DNA of 43,642 nucleotides from UBA1447 sp964568955 (lineage in GTDB: Bacteria > Bacillota > Clostridia > Oscillospirales > Acutalibacteraceae), in assembly GCA_964568955.1 (NCBI GenBank), contig CAZMSM010000011.1, positions 1 to 43,642 of the forward strand, in the 5' to 3' direction. The notes under the pieces were generated by a model. The model worked only from the letters and a program-made list of their open reading frames with translations, did no database searches and was not told the origin of the DNA. Positions 14,615-23,328 of this stretch are shown in pieces. Both the position numbers and the translations under genes were made by a program. Every line of letters starts with the position of its first letter. Positions within the stretch are counted from its first letter, which is position 1.

Positions 14615-16651
14615 CTAATTCATTCCGGCTTGTTCGACCGTGCTAAAAAGCCTGGCGACCGCATCTTTCAAGCCCTTGTTTTCCGGTAGAGAAAGCGCTG
14701 CGTCCTTGGCGATAATTCCTCGTGCGGCCTCTTGTGTTTGGTGTAACAAGTGAGTATCCGTGAGCATATTTGCGATTTTTAAATCAGGCAAACCGTGTTG
14801 ACGGGCACCGAAAAAGTCACCCGGCCCACGCAGTTTTAAATCTTCGTCCGCTATTTTAAACCCGTCTGTCGTTTTTGTCATGACCTCTAAACGCCGCGTT
14901 GCTTCCTCATTTTGAGCGTCGGATACCAATATGCAAGTGGATTGGAACCCGCTTCTGCCGATTCTGCCGCGAAGCTGGTGCAGCTGCGAAAGCCCAAATC
15001 GCTCCGCGTTTTCTATAAGCATAATGGCGGCGTTGGGCACATCCACGCCAACCTCAATAACCGTTGTGGAAACCAAGAGCTGTATATCACCCGCCGCGAA
15101 TGCTGCCATAACCAGCTCCTTCTCTTTTGCCTTGAGACGCCCGTGCATCAAACCCACGCTGTAATCAAGAAAAGAACCATCTTTAAGGTCTTGGGCATAT
15201 TCCTGCGCAGCCGCAAGTTCCGTTTCGCCTTCCTCAACAAGTGGGCATACGATGTAGCCTTGCCGGCCATCGTCTAAATGTTTTTTCACATAGTTATAGG
15301 CCCGTTGTCGTTTATCCGACCCGATATGGTATGTTTTGATTTTTTGCCTGCCCGGTGGCAGTTCGTCCAACACCGAAATATCCAAGTCACCATAAATGAT
15401 GAGTGCCAATGTGCGGGGGATAGGCGTTGCAGACATAACAAGGATATGCGGATTTACACCTTTTTCGCCCAATTGTGAGCGCTGCGCAACACCGAAACGA
15501 TGCTGTTCGTCCGTTATAACGAGCCCAAGATGATGGAATCGTACATCCTTTTGAATTAAAGCGTGTGTCCCGATAACCAAATGTAAACTGCCGTTTTTGA
15601 GCCTTGTTTTAATATCTTTCTTAACAGCGGCAGGGGTGGACCCGGTCAGCAGGTCAACGGTGATGTCCGTATGTTCAAAAAACTTGACAAAGGTTCGAAA
15701 GTGTTGCTGAGCCAAAATTTCCGTGGGAGCCATCAGGGCGCTTTGCAGATTGTTTTTTGCGGCATTATAAACAAGTGTAGCGGCAACCACCGTTTTACCG
15801 GAACCGACGTCCCCTTGAAGCAATCGGTTCATCGGGGAAGGCTTCGTCAGGTCCTGCACCGCTTCCCGCACAGACCTTTGCTGGGCATTTGTGAGTGTAA
15901 AGGGTAGTGAGTTTATAAAATCATGGCTAAAGTCCTGCCGGACGATAGCCGATGTAGACGCTTTGCTTCGTCCCTTGAGCCCGATTAAACCGAGCTGGAG
16001 CATCAACAACTCCTCGAAAATCAGCCGTTTTCGTGCCCGGTCCTGCATATCGAAGCTTTCGGGGAAATGGATGTTTCTCAGCGCATCGGCGCAATGGATT
16101 AAGTGGTAGTCGTCCAATATCCAACCCGGTAGGTCTTCCGCTATGTTGTCGCCCGCTTCGTTTAAGGCGGTTTCAACGAGTCTTTCGATAGCCTTTGAAT
16201 TTAAACCGGCGGTCTGCGGATAAATCGGGCGTATGCGTTGCTTTCCTTGTGGACTTTCAATATCCGGTGAAACCATTTCTCGGGCATAAGGATGACCGGT
16301 CATTTTGCCGAAAAAGAGAAATTCATCGTCTGTCGTTAATTTTTCTGCCGCATATTTGTTGTTAAAAATCGTTATTTGCAGCAGGCTTTCTCCGTCGGTT
16401 GCCTGCGTTTTATAGATGGTCATCCCTTTGCGTACCATGTGGGCAGAGGTCTTGCGGGTGACCCTTGCTTTCACACAGCAAGGCGTATCAAAAGGGGCTT
16501 GTGCGATGGGGAAGACCTTGCTCCAATCCTCGTAAGTTCTTGGAAATAGGTGCAAAAGAGCGTTGACGTCAAAAACACCGAGCTTTGCTAAAAGCCGGGC
16601 TCTCTTTTCGCCAACGCCCTTCAAATATTTAATGTTTGTATAGAGTTCCAT
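14615..16651 (-). CDS. recG: ATP-dependent DNA helicase RecG
   Basis: A 678-residue branch-migration helicase that remodels stalled forks and Holliday junctions. The N-terminus has the helix-hairpin-helix-like YLKGVGEKRARLLAKLGV and an OB-fold wedge domain. The motor follows with Walker A LLQGDVGSGKTVVA, a DEQH box (ITDEQHRFG), motif III SATPIPRTL, and motif VI QLRGRIGRSG. Length and motif order match the family, with no gaps. ATG at 16651 has an AGGCAGG site. It is the third gene of the yloU-fakA-recG cluster, 48 nt after fakA, an arrangement common in Firmicutes. Confidence 0.97.
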   Translation of the reverse strand: MELYTNIKYLKGVGEKRARLLAKLGVFDVNALLHLFPRTYEDWSKVFPIAQAPFDTPCCVKARVTRKTSAHMVRKGMTIYKTQATDGESLLQITIFNNKYAAEKLTTDDEFLFFGKMTGHPYAREMVSPDIESPQGKQRIRPIYPQTAGLNSKAIERLVETALNEAGDNIAEDLPGWILDDYHLIHCADALRNIHFPESFDMQDRARKRLIFEELLMLQLGLIGLKGRSKASTSAIVRQDFSHDFINSLPFTLTNAQQRSVREAVQDLTKPSPMNRLLQGDVGSGKTVVAATLVYNAAKNNLQSALMAPTEILAQQHFRTFVKFFEHTDITVDLLTGSTPAAVKKDIKTRLKNGSLHLVIGTHALIQKDVRFHHLGLVITDEQHRFGVAQRSQLGEKGVNPHILVMSATPIPRTLALIIYGDLDISVLDELPPGRQKIKTYHIGSDKRQRAYNYVKKHLDDGRQGYIVCPLVEEGETELAAAQEYAQDLKDGSFLDYSVGLMHGRLKAKEKELVMAAFAAGDIQLLVSTTVIEVGVDVPNAAIMLIENAERFGLSQLHQLRGRIGRSGFQSTCILVSDAQNEEATRRLEVMTKTTDGFKIADEDLKLRGPGDFFGARQHGLPDLKIANMLTDTHLLHQTQEAARGIIAKDAALSLPENKGLKDAVARLFSTVEQAGMN

Positions 16652-16699
16652 AGGTGTTACCTGCCTTACGGTAATGCCTTATGGCATGGTCAATTTTTG

Positions 16700-18364
16700 C
16701 TATTCGACAGAAATAATAAAGTAATAAACCGGCTGACCGCCATTGATGATGGAAATTTCCGCATCGTTGCCGAATTTATCTTCCAAGAGCTTTAATATTT
16801 CCCGCGCTTGCTCCGCACTCGTTTGGGCACCATAAATAACGGTGATAAGCGATGATGTACCTTTTTTGAAAAGGTGCTTTGTCACGCGGTATGCCGCTTG
16901 AACAGGGGAGGACTCGACAAGGGTAATTTTGCCGTCTTCCATACCGAGGATTTGCCCCTTTGTTACATTTTGGTCTTCTAGCAGGCTGTCCCGCGCGGCA
17001 TAGGTCACAAGCCCTGTCGAAACTTTTTCCGCCGCTTTCATCATCGTTAAGTGATTTTCGTCAGCCGACATGTCCGGGTCAAGCATCAACGCGGCCGCAA
17101 TGCCTTGCGGAATCGATTTGGTTTGCACAACGCTTACTTTGCGCTCTGTGAGGGGGATGACTTGTTCGGCAGCCATAATGATGTTTTTATTGTTTGGAAG
17201 GATAAAAACACGCTCGGCCGGTGTTGCAAGGACCGCTTTGAGTATATCCTGCGTGCTGGGGTTCATGGTTTGACCGCCATTGACGATTTTATCAACACCC
17301 AATTCGAGGAAGAGTTCTTCAATGCCCGCTCCGACGGCAACCGCTACCATGCCAAAGTGCTTTTCGGGTTTTATGGGTTCTGACAGGGGCGTGGTGCTTA
17401 CGGGTGCTTTGTCAGCCACACCCCAGGCAATGTTTTGATGCTGTTCACGCATATTGTCAATTTTTACATTGACAAGCGAACCGTACTTTATGGACGCTTG
17501 CAGTGCGTTGCCGGGCTCGTCCGTGTGCAGGTGAACTTTTATAATTTCTTCATCATCAACCACAACAGCAGAATCTCCGATGGATTCAAGGTAGGCACGC
17601 AGTTTTAATGGGTCTTCCCCGTTTGCGCGCTTTATGATGAATTCCGTGCAGTAAGTGAAGGTGATATTTTCGTCGCTTGCGTGGGCTGCGGCAAAATGTT
17701 TTTCTGCCGCGGGCGTGGCAATATCATCTGACCCTTGGATAATAACTTGATTTTTAAAGACGCTGGTCATCCCATCAAAAATATAAACAAGGCCTTGCCC
17801 CCCCGCGTCAACCACACCGGCTTTTTTAAGTACCGGCAGTAAGTTGGGGGTGTTTGCAAGCGCCTCGTCTGCGCCTTTACAGGCGGCCTCCCAAACGCTC
17901 AGCACATCCTGTCCATTTTTTGCGGCTTTGTGCGCTTGATCGGCACCAATGCGTATAACGGTTAAAATGGTGCCTTCAGTCGGTTTCATGACCGCTTTAT
18001 AGGCAGCATCAACACCGCTTCGCAAAGCGGCGGCCAAATCTTTTCCGTCAGCTTCTTTGACATCTTTGAGCGCTTTTGAAAACCCGCGAAAAATCAAAGA
18101 AAGAATAACGCCTGAATTGCCACGTGCACCCCTGAGCAGGGCGGACGCAATTTTTTCGGCAACGACGGATATATCGGCGTTGTCGGGTAAAAGCTTGGCT
18201 TCGCGGGCAGCGGCATCTATCGTCATGGACATATTCGTTCCCGTATCTCCATCCGGCACAGGGAATACGTTCATGGCATCGACTTCCTTTCGGAAGCTGT
18301 TTATGTTATTGGCAGCGGAAATGATTGCATCCCGCAACAGTAGGCCGGTTATCAAATTTGTCAC
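16700..18364 (-). CDS. fakA: Fatty acid kinase FakA (DAK2 domain protein, YloV)
   Basis: A 554-residue DAK2-family kinase that phosphorylates fatty acids held by FakB/DegV proteins, feeding acyl-phosphate into phospholipid synthesis. The N-terminal nucleotide-binding domain has the Mg-binding signature NVFPVPDGDTGTNMSMT and GARGNSGVILS; a middle domain and a C-terminal DegV-like FakB-binding domain follow (NGGQTMNPST, NNKNIIMAA). The start is GTG at 18364 with only a weak upstream site, 11 nt after the stop of yloU, so translation is probably coupled. A DegV protein that could be its partner is encoded at 28589-29428 in the same window. Confidence 0.92.
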   Translation of the reverse strand: MTNLITGLLLRDAIISAANNINSFRKEVDAMNVFPVPDGDTGTNMSMTIDAAAREAKLLPDNADISVVAEKIASALLRGARGNSGVILSLIFRGFSKALKDVKEADGKDLAAALRSGVDAAYKAVMKPTEGTILTVIRIGADQAHKAAKNGQDVLSVWEAACKGADEALANTPNLLPVLKKAGVVDAGGQGLVYIFDGMTSVFKNQVIIQGSDDIATPAAEKHFAAAHASDENITFTYCTEFIIKRANGEDPLKLRAYLESIGDSAVVVDDEEIIKVHLHTDEPGNALQASIKYGSLVNVKIDNMREQHQNIAWGVADKAPVSTTPLSEPIKPEKHFGMVAVAVGAGIEELFLELGVDKIVNGGQTMNPSTQDILKAVLATPAERVFILPNNKNIIMAAEQVIPLTERKVSVVQTKSIPQGIAAALMLDPDMSADENHLTMMKAAEKVSTGLVTYAARDSLLEDQNVTKGQILGMEDGKITLVESSPVQAAYRVTKHLFKKGTSSLITVIYGAQTSAEQAREILKLLEDKFGNDAEISIINGGQPVYYFIISVE

Positions 18365-18375
18365 CTCATTAAGGG

Positions 18376-18732
18376 TTATTCGTTTTTCATTGCGTCAACA
18401 AAAACATTGACTTTGCTTACTTTCAGCCCGGTCGCTTCTTCAACGGTATAGCGAACTTTGCTGACAATGCTCTTAACAATAACGGAAATGTTCAGACCGT
18501 ATGTTACGATAATATGCAAGTCGACATTCAATCCGTCGGCTTCGTGGCGTACCACAACGCCTTGGTCGGAATATGTTTTTCGCCTTTTAAAAAGTGAGCG
18601 GATGCCTTGGCGGGCATTGCTGTTTGCCATACCCGCTACACCAAAGCAGGACGAAACGGCATTGCCGATGAGCTTTGAAAAGTAGCCTTGCGATATCTCG
18701 ATTATTCCAAGGTAATTTTCTATTCTAATCAA
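18376..18732 (-). CDS. Asp23/Gls24-family protein (YloU)
   Basis: A 118-residue Asp23-fold protein. The family pattern is clear: IEISQGYFSKLIGNAVSSCFGVAGM, a basic middle, then VVVRHEADGLNVDLHIIVTYGLNI and the C-terminal VNVFVDAMKNE. Members are linked to envelope stress and cell-wall or membrane functions; the yloU copy is almost always next to fakA. The start is TTG at 18732, chosen because AAGGAGG lies 8 nt before it and because the family begins here; an in-frame ATG further upstream would overlap the promoter. Confidence 0.9.
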   Translation of the reverse strand: MIRIENYLGIIEISQGYFSKLIGNAVSSCFGVAGMANSNARQGIRSLFKRRKTYSDQGVVVRHEADGLNVDLHIIVTYGLNISVIVKSIVSKVRYTVEEATGLKVSKVNVFVDAMKNE

Positions 18733-18765
18733 TCGAAAAACCTCCTTCGTAACAGGTTGCTGATA

Positions 18766-18794
18766 ATTATACAGTAACACAAACATATCGGCAA
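18766..18794 (-). promoter_or_regulatory. Promoter of the yloU-fakA-recG operon
   Basis: Minus-strand TTGCCG (18789-18794), 17-nt spacer, TATAAT (18766-18771), 33 nt before the TTG start of yloU. Confidence 0.75.
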
Positions 18795-18838
18795 GCATAA
18801 TTTATGAGGGTTGCCGGTAAGCGATGTGTTAACCTTCA

Positions 18839-20356
18839 TTAAAATGTCCAGGCTTCAATGTCACAATAGACATCCGAGGTGGTGCATTCTTGCGGAACTT
18901 TCAGCTGTCTTGAATACGCTGCGATTGCGTTGCGGTAACAAAGCGGAACAAACGGCATATCGGCGGAAAAAATATCGATAAAGCCTTTCAAGTCAATTGC
19001 ACCATTCTTATATTGCTTGTAAGCGGTGGCGGCCGCTCCCGTAGCCGTATTGATGCCAAAACTCACGCCGCCCCCGGGTGCCAGCAGGGGGGTTAAGCTC
19101 ATGTCCGGTGTCAGCATCACTTCACCCAAATACATATCGAACTTCCAAGAGCGAATCGCTGCGCTGTATGCGTCAAAATCGAGAGAGGTCACGGTTACCT
19201 TTATACCGGCCTCCATCAGGTCCTTTGCTATTTGTTTTGCCGTTTCCACTTTAAAAGCGTTGTCGGCATGGACGAGCAGGTTAAAGTTAAGCTCACTGTT
19301 ATAACCGCTGTACCTTACACCGTTGTCTTTTAATTTTGTGTAACCGGCTTGCTCAAGCAAGGGGATGGCCTTACCGGTCTCCGGTACGAAATCGTAGCCG
19401 GAAATGCCTGCAAAGGCCGGATTAAAGGGGGTAAACGCTACCCTGGCATGACCTTGAAAGGCGGTAGACACAACCGTGTTTTTATTGATAAGCAAGGCTA
19501 TCGCTTGGCGGACAGCGGCGTTTTGAAGCTTTGCGGAGGAGGCGTTAAAGCCCAGGTATACAAGGTTATTTAACCCCACTTCAGTGGAAGAGGCGTTGAT
19601 ACGTCTGTAGCTGCCACTGCTTAAATCGGTAAAAAAGAAGTCGATGTTGCCGATTTGCAGGGCGTAATTGAGGGTGTCGGAGTCCGGTATGGCTACCAGC
19701 ACAATCGTTTTGATATGTGGAGAAAACCCGCCGATCCTTGCTCTGTTAGCCTCCAACAAGGCTTTCCCGTTCTTTTCAACAAAAGAGTATCGACCGCTGC
19801 CGGCAGGGTTGTCGGACACATCATCTTTTTTGAGTATCGGAAAAGATAGGCAGTTCACCGCATAGGGCTCGGCACTTTTTAAGGCAAAGACCACACTTGT
19901 CGCATTGGTGTTTTTAACGTAAGCAATGTTGGAAAGGCGCGCGGCATAAGACGCAGCCGTTTGTGCTTTTTTAAAAGAATATACAACATCGTTAGCCGTT
20001 AATGCAGTGCCATCGGAAAAAACAATGCCGGTTTTTAGCTGGACCGTCAGGTTAAGCCCTTCCAGGGTGTAATCCGCGGCAACAAGCGGTACAGCAGTGA
20101 AGTCTGTCCCCGTGGCAAAAAGGCTGTCGTACAAGAGTGTTGAAAGCTGCAAATTTATCATACTTTCCGCCAGATAGGGGTTGAGCGGGTCTGCCTTTGC
20201 ATAGGGGAGCTTTAACAAGCGCTCTTGCGGCGCCGGGGTGCTTATGTTTGCTTTGGTAGTTGTTTCGACTTCGTTGTCTGCGTTGCAGCCTCCCAATAAA
20301 CCCACACAAAGCAGGAACACGAGCAACAAGGCAATAAAACGGTAAACGGCTTTCAT
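18839..20356 (-). CDS. Oligopeptide-type ABC transporter substrate-binding lipoprotein
   Basis: A 505-residue SBP_bac_5 (OppA/DppA-like) protein. The signal peptide ends in a lipobox LGGC with Cys24, so it is a lipid-anchored surface protein. The family core is present: LLYDSLF, VQLKTGIVFSDGTALTANDVVYSFKKA, and the C-terminal half with ALLINKNTVV, EQAGY and a MYLGEVMLTPD segment. It should bind a peptide, nickel-chelate or similar small solute. ATG at 20356 has AAGGAG upstream, and the promoter at 20400-20428 rules out the longer reading frame. No permease or ATPase genes are adjacent, so it is an orphan binding protein sharing a transporter encoded elsewhere, or has another role. Confidence 0.88.
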   Translation of the reverse strand: MKAVYRFIALLLVFLLCVGLLGGCNADNEVETTTKANISTPAPQERLLKLPYAKADPLNPYLAESMINLQLSTLLYDSLFATGTDFTAVPLVAADYTLEGLNLTVQLKTGIVFSDGTALTANDVVYSFKKAQTAASYAARLSNIAYVKNTNATSVVFALKSAEPYAVNCLSFPILKKDDVSDNPAGSGRYSFVEKNGKALLEANRARIGGFSPHIKTIVLVAIPDSDTLNYALQIGNIDFFFTDLSSGSYRRINASSTEVGLNNLVYLGFNASSAKLQNAAVRQAIALLINKNTVVSTAFQGHARVAFTPFNPAFAGISGYDFVPETGKAIPLLEQAGYTKLKDNGVRYSGYNSELNFNLLVHADNAFKVETAKQIAKDLMEAGIKVTVTSLDFDAYSAAIRSWKFDMYLGEVMLTPDMSLTPLLAPGGGVSFGINTATGAAATAYKQYKNGAIDLKGFIDIFSADMPFVPLCYRNAIAAYSRQLKVPQECTTSDVYCDIEAWTF

Positions 20357-20399
20357 AAACGAAAATCTCCTTATTGATAAACCAAGATAGGTTTTGTTT

Positions 20400-20428
20400 A
20401 TTTTACACCAAAAGCCTTCTTTTTGCAA
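20400..20428 (-). promoter_or_regulatory. Promoter of the orphan binding-protein gene
   Basis: Minus-strand TTGCAA (20423-20428), 17-nt spacer, TAAAAT (20400-20405), 44 nt before the ATG. It is divergent from the ychF promoter about 85 bp away. Confidence 0.65.
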
Positions 20429-20511
20429 TTCACAATTGCGGCATTTTCATTAAAGCATGCATGAAAATCAAACAATTTAAAACATCTTCAAAAACAGCCT
20501 GTTTGCGGTAC

Positions 20512-20540
20512 TTGCATTTCGCTTCGCCAAGCACTATAAT
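20512..20540 (+). promoter_or_regulatory. Promoter of ychF
   Basis: TTGCAT (20512-20517), 17-nt spacer, TATAAT (20535-20540). Transcription would start near 20547, giving a leader of about 85 nt that contains the hairpin at 20572-20607. Confidence 0.7.
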
Positions 20541-20571
20541 TTGAACGATAAAGAAATGAAATATGGATTCC

Positions 20572-20607
20572 AACACATGTTTGCAAACCTTGCAAACGCC
20601 ATGTGTT
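20572..20607 (+). promoter_or_regulatory. Hairpin in the ychF 5' leader
   Basis: AACACAT-GTTTGCAA, a 3-nt loop, then TTGCAAAC-GCC-ATGTGTT: a 15-bp stem with a 3-nt bulge on one side. It ends 25 nt before the start codon with no T-run, so it is not a terminator. It could be an RNA regulatory element or a protein-binding palindrome. Confidence 0.6.
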
Positions 20608-20632
20608 CGATATGCGAAAGGATTAGCAAACA

Positions 20633-21727
20633 ATGAAATTAGGGATTGTAGGTTTGCCGAATGTCGGCAAAAGCACGCTTTTTAACGCTATCACAAACGC
20701 GGGGGCGCAGTCTGCGAACTATGCGTTTTGTACCATTGAGCCGAACGTCGGCGTAGTGGCCGTGCCCGACAGCAGGCTTGATGTTTTGACCGAAATGTAT
20801 AAACCGCACAAAACAACGCATGCCGCTGTCGAGTTTGTGGATATTGCGGGGCTTGTCAAGGGCGCTTCCCGCGGGGAGGGGCTCGGTAACAAGTTTTTGT
20901 CCCATATCCGTGAGGTGGATGCGATTATCCATGTGGTGCGCTGTTTTGAAAACGACGATATTATCCATGTCGAAGGCAATATCGACCCCCGGCGCGACAT
21001 TGAAACGATCAACCTCGAACTGATTTTTGCCGACCTTGAAATGATAGACCGGCGCATAGAGCGCGGGGCCAAGGCTGCGAAGAACGACAAGACCTTGACG
21101 AAAGAGATCGACTTCCTTAAAAAACTCAAGGCAGAGCTTGAAAAGGAGATTCCTGCAAGGAATATGGAGTGCGACAAGGAAGAAAAGGCGATACTCGAAT
21201 CCGTTGCCCTCCTGACATCCAAACCCGTTATTTATGCCTGCAACCTCAGCGAGCAAGACTTTGTTAATAAGATTGAAACAAACGAAAGGTATAAAACCGT
21301 TTGCGAAATTGCCAAAGCCGAAGGGGCGGAGGTTCTGCCTATCTGCGCGGAACTGGAAGCGCAGATAGCATCGCTCGAAAAAGAGGAAAAGGAAATGTTC
21401 CTTTCCGAACTCGGTATTGAACAAGGCGGCCTTGATATACTCATACAGGAAAGTTACCGGCTTTTGGGGCTCATATCCTTTTTAACCGTTGGCCCGGACG
21501 AAGTCAGGGCATGGACAATCGAAAAAGGGATGAAAGCGCCGCAAGGGGCCGGCAAAATCCACACCGATTTCGAGAGAGGTTTTATCCGTGCAGAGGTTAT
21601 CTCTTACAATGAATTGGTCACTTGGGGTTCTATAATAGCGGCAAAAGAAAAAGGTCTTGTCCGCAGTGAGGGTAAAGAATATGTCATGCGCGATGGCGAT
21701 GTCGTGTTGTTCAGGTTCAACGTATAA
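20633..21727 (+). CDS. ychF: Redox-regulated ATPase YchF (Obg family)
   Basis: A 364-residue translation-associated P-loop NTPase of the Obg/OLA1 family that binds the ribosome and prefers ATP. Visible motifs are GLPNVGKST (G1), VDIAGLVKGASRGEGLG (G3 region) and NLSE in place of the NKxD guanine-specificity motif, which explains ATP preference. A central coiled-coil arm follows (about 140-190), and the C-terminal TGS domain ends in RDGDVVLFRFNV. Length matches the family exactly. The ATG has AAAGGA 11 nt upstream. It has its own promoter with a leader hairpin; the amino acid transporter genes begin 25 nt after it and may be read through. Confidence 0.97.
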   Translation: MKLGIVGLPNVGKSTLFNAITNAGAQSANYAFCTIEPNVGVVAVPDSRLDVLTEMYKPHKTTHAAVEFVDIAGLVKGASRGEGLGNKFLSHIREVDAIIHVVRCFENDDIIHVEGNIDPRRDIETINLELIFADLEMIDRRIERGAKAAKNDKTLTKEIDFLKKLKAELEKEIPARNMECDKEEKAILESVALLTSKPVIYACNLSEQDFVNKIETNERYKTVCEIAKAEGAEVLPICAELEAQIASLEKEEKEMFLSELGIEQGGLDILIQESYRLLGLISFLTVGPDEVRAWTIEKGMKAPQGAGKIHTDFERGFIRAEVISYNELVTWGSIIAAKEKGLVRSEGKEYVMRDGDVVLFRFNV

Positions 21728-21752
21728 CAATCTAATGAGGAGAGATTCCACT

Positions 21753-22544
21753 ATGAAAAGATTTTCTTTATTATTGCTTGTATTCCTACTTGTTGCGACA
21801 CTGTTTACAGCCTGTGCGAAAGACGAAAATACGCTGGTTGTCGGTATGGAACTGGCATACCCACCTTTTGAAAGCAAAGATGAACAGGGGAACCCGAGCG
21901 GGGTGAGTGTTGATTTGGCAACAGCCTTGGGCGAATACCTCAACAGACCCGTAAGGATTGAAAATATCAACTGGGACGGGCTCATTCCATCTCTTCAGAC
22001 GGGCAAGGTAGACGTGGTTATCTCGTCCATGACGGTGACCGAGGAGCGCAGTAAAGTCGTTGATTTTTCTGTCCCCTATGCGCACTCTTACCTTGCTTTG
22101 CTTTTAAACAAGGACTCGGATGTAAAGAGCATTGAGGATTTGAACCAAGACGGTAAAATTGTGGATGTGAAAAAAGGCACCACCGGCTACGTATACGCGC
22201 AAAAAAATCTAACCAAAGCCAAGGTGAATGCACTCTCGTCTGAAAATTCTTGCGTTACAGAAGTTCTCCAGGGCAAAGCGGATGCCTTTATATACGACCA
22301 GCTTACCATTTACCGCCAAAACAAAGCCAACAGCGCGACGACCAAAGCCATACTCATCCCATTCCAGGACAGTGAAAGCTGGGCGGCAGCGGTAAAGAAG
22401 GATAACAGCGCGCTTTTAGCATCAATCAATCAATTTATAGAACAATTTAAAGCGCAAGGTGGCTTCGACACCATAACGGCAAAACACTTGTCGGAGGAAA
22501 AGCAAATTTTTGATGACCTTGGATTTTCATGGTTTTTTGATTAA
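21753..22544 (+). CDS. Polar amino acid ABC transporter substrate-binding lipoprotein
   Basis: A 263-residue SBP_bac_3 protein. The signal peptide ends in FTAC with the acylation Cys21. The mature part shows the family landmarks: VVGMELAYPPFESKDEQGN, GVSVDLATALGEYL, WDGLIPSLQTGKVDVVISSMT, and VVDFSVPYAHSYLALL. It should capture an amino acid outside the cell and deliver it to the permease encoded next. ATG at 21753 has GAGGAGAG upstream; upstream in-frame codons lie inside ychF. It is the first gene of a three-gene transporter cluster. The exact amino acid cannot be told. Confidence 0.93.
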   Translation: MKRFSLLLLVFLLVATLFTACAKDENTLVVGMELAYPPFESKDEQGNPSGVSVDLATALGEYLNRPVRIENINWDGLIPSLQTGKVDVVISSMTVTEERSKVVDFSVPYAHSYLALLLNKDSDVKSIEDLNQDGKIVDVKKGTTGYVYAQKNLTKAKVNALSSENSCVTEVLQGKADAFIYDQLTIYRQNKANSATTKAILIPFQDSESWAAAVKKDNSALLASINQFIEQFKAQGGFDTITAKHLSEEKQIFDDLGFSWFFD

Positions 22545-22566
22545 GGAGCGAAATTAAGGAGTCTAT

Positions 22567-23328
22567 ATGAGATACAACAAAAAACCATCAATCGCCAATA
22601 GAATACTAAGCTGGGCCGGTGTTGCGATCATCATAACCGGGTTTATATGGATATCGATAAGGTCTATTGGCTTAAAGCTGGACTTTATGACGCTTTTGCA
22701 ATACAAACAACGCCTGTGGCAAGGTTTTTTAATGACTGTTGTTATTTCTACCGGCAGTTTGGCTGTTAGTTTACTCATTGGCACGGTAGCGGCAATCGGT
22801 CAAAAAGCGAAGACTTTAATCATCAACTACCTTTGCAAGGCCTATGTGCAAATCATAAGGGGCACGCCTCTCTTGGTACAAATATATTTCTTCTATTACA
22901 TAATCGGTACGGCCTGGGGGATCAACAACAGGTATGTGGCGGGCATCATTATTTTGTCAATATTCGAAGGCGCCTATATCGCGGAGATTATCAGAGGCGG
23001 ATTGGAAAGTATTGACAACCAGCAATATGAGATAGCGCGGTCTATTGGACTCACCCCTCGTAAAACATTTAAATTGGTTACATTCCCAATCTTGATGACG
23101 AGAATAATACCGGCATTAGCGGGCCAGTTTGCCTCTATCATCAAAGATTCATCCCTCCTTTCCGTAATTGCGGTGATTGAACTCACACAAACGATACAAG
23201 AAATATCGGCAGATAACTTCAGAATGTTTGAAAACTATATATTTGTCGGTCTTTTGTATTTCGTGCTTACTTTTAGTATATCAATGCTTTCCCGTAAGCT
23301 GGAAAGGGTGTATAAGCATGAAAATTGA
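22567..23328 (+). CDS. Amino acid ABC transporter permease
   Basis: A 253-residue inner-membrane permease of the HisM/GlnP type. After an N-terminal helix (about 15-34) come a further four to five helices. The cytosolic EAA loop is EIIRGGLESIDNQQYEIARSIGLTPRKTF, with the conserved EA-x3-G pattern as EIARSIGL, preceded by IIRGTPLLVQIYF, a signature of polar amino acid permeases. It forms the channel with the ATPase, and its last 11 nt overlap that gene. The start codon follows AAGGAG by 7 nt. Confidence 0.93.
   Translation: MRYNKKPSIANRILSWAGVAIIITGFIWISIRSIGLKLDFMTLLQYKQRLWQGFLMTVVISTGSLAVSLLIGTVAAIGQKAKTLIINYLCKAYVQIIRGTPLLVQIYFFYYIIGTAWGINNRYVAGIIILSIFEGAYIAEIIRGGLESIDNQQYEIARSIGLTPRKTFKLVTFPILMTRIIPALAGQFASIIKDSSLLSVIAVIELTQTIQEISADNFRMFENYIFVGLLYFVLTFSISMLSRKLERVYKHEN

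Noticed and set aside
20639..21424. A 261-codon open frame antisense to ychF
   Set aside because: It is the reverse complement of conserved ychF codons and has no family signature; the Phe/Leu-rich composition fits a shadow frame.
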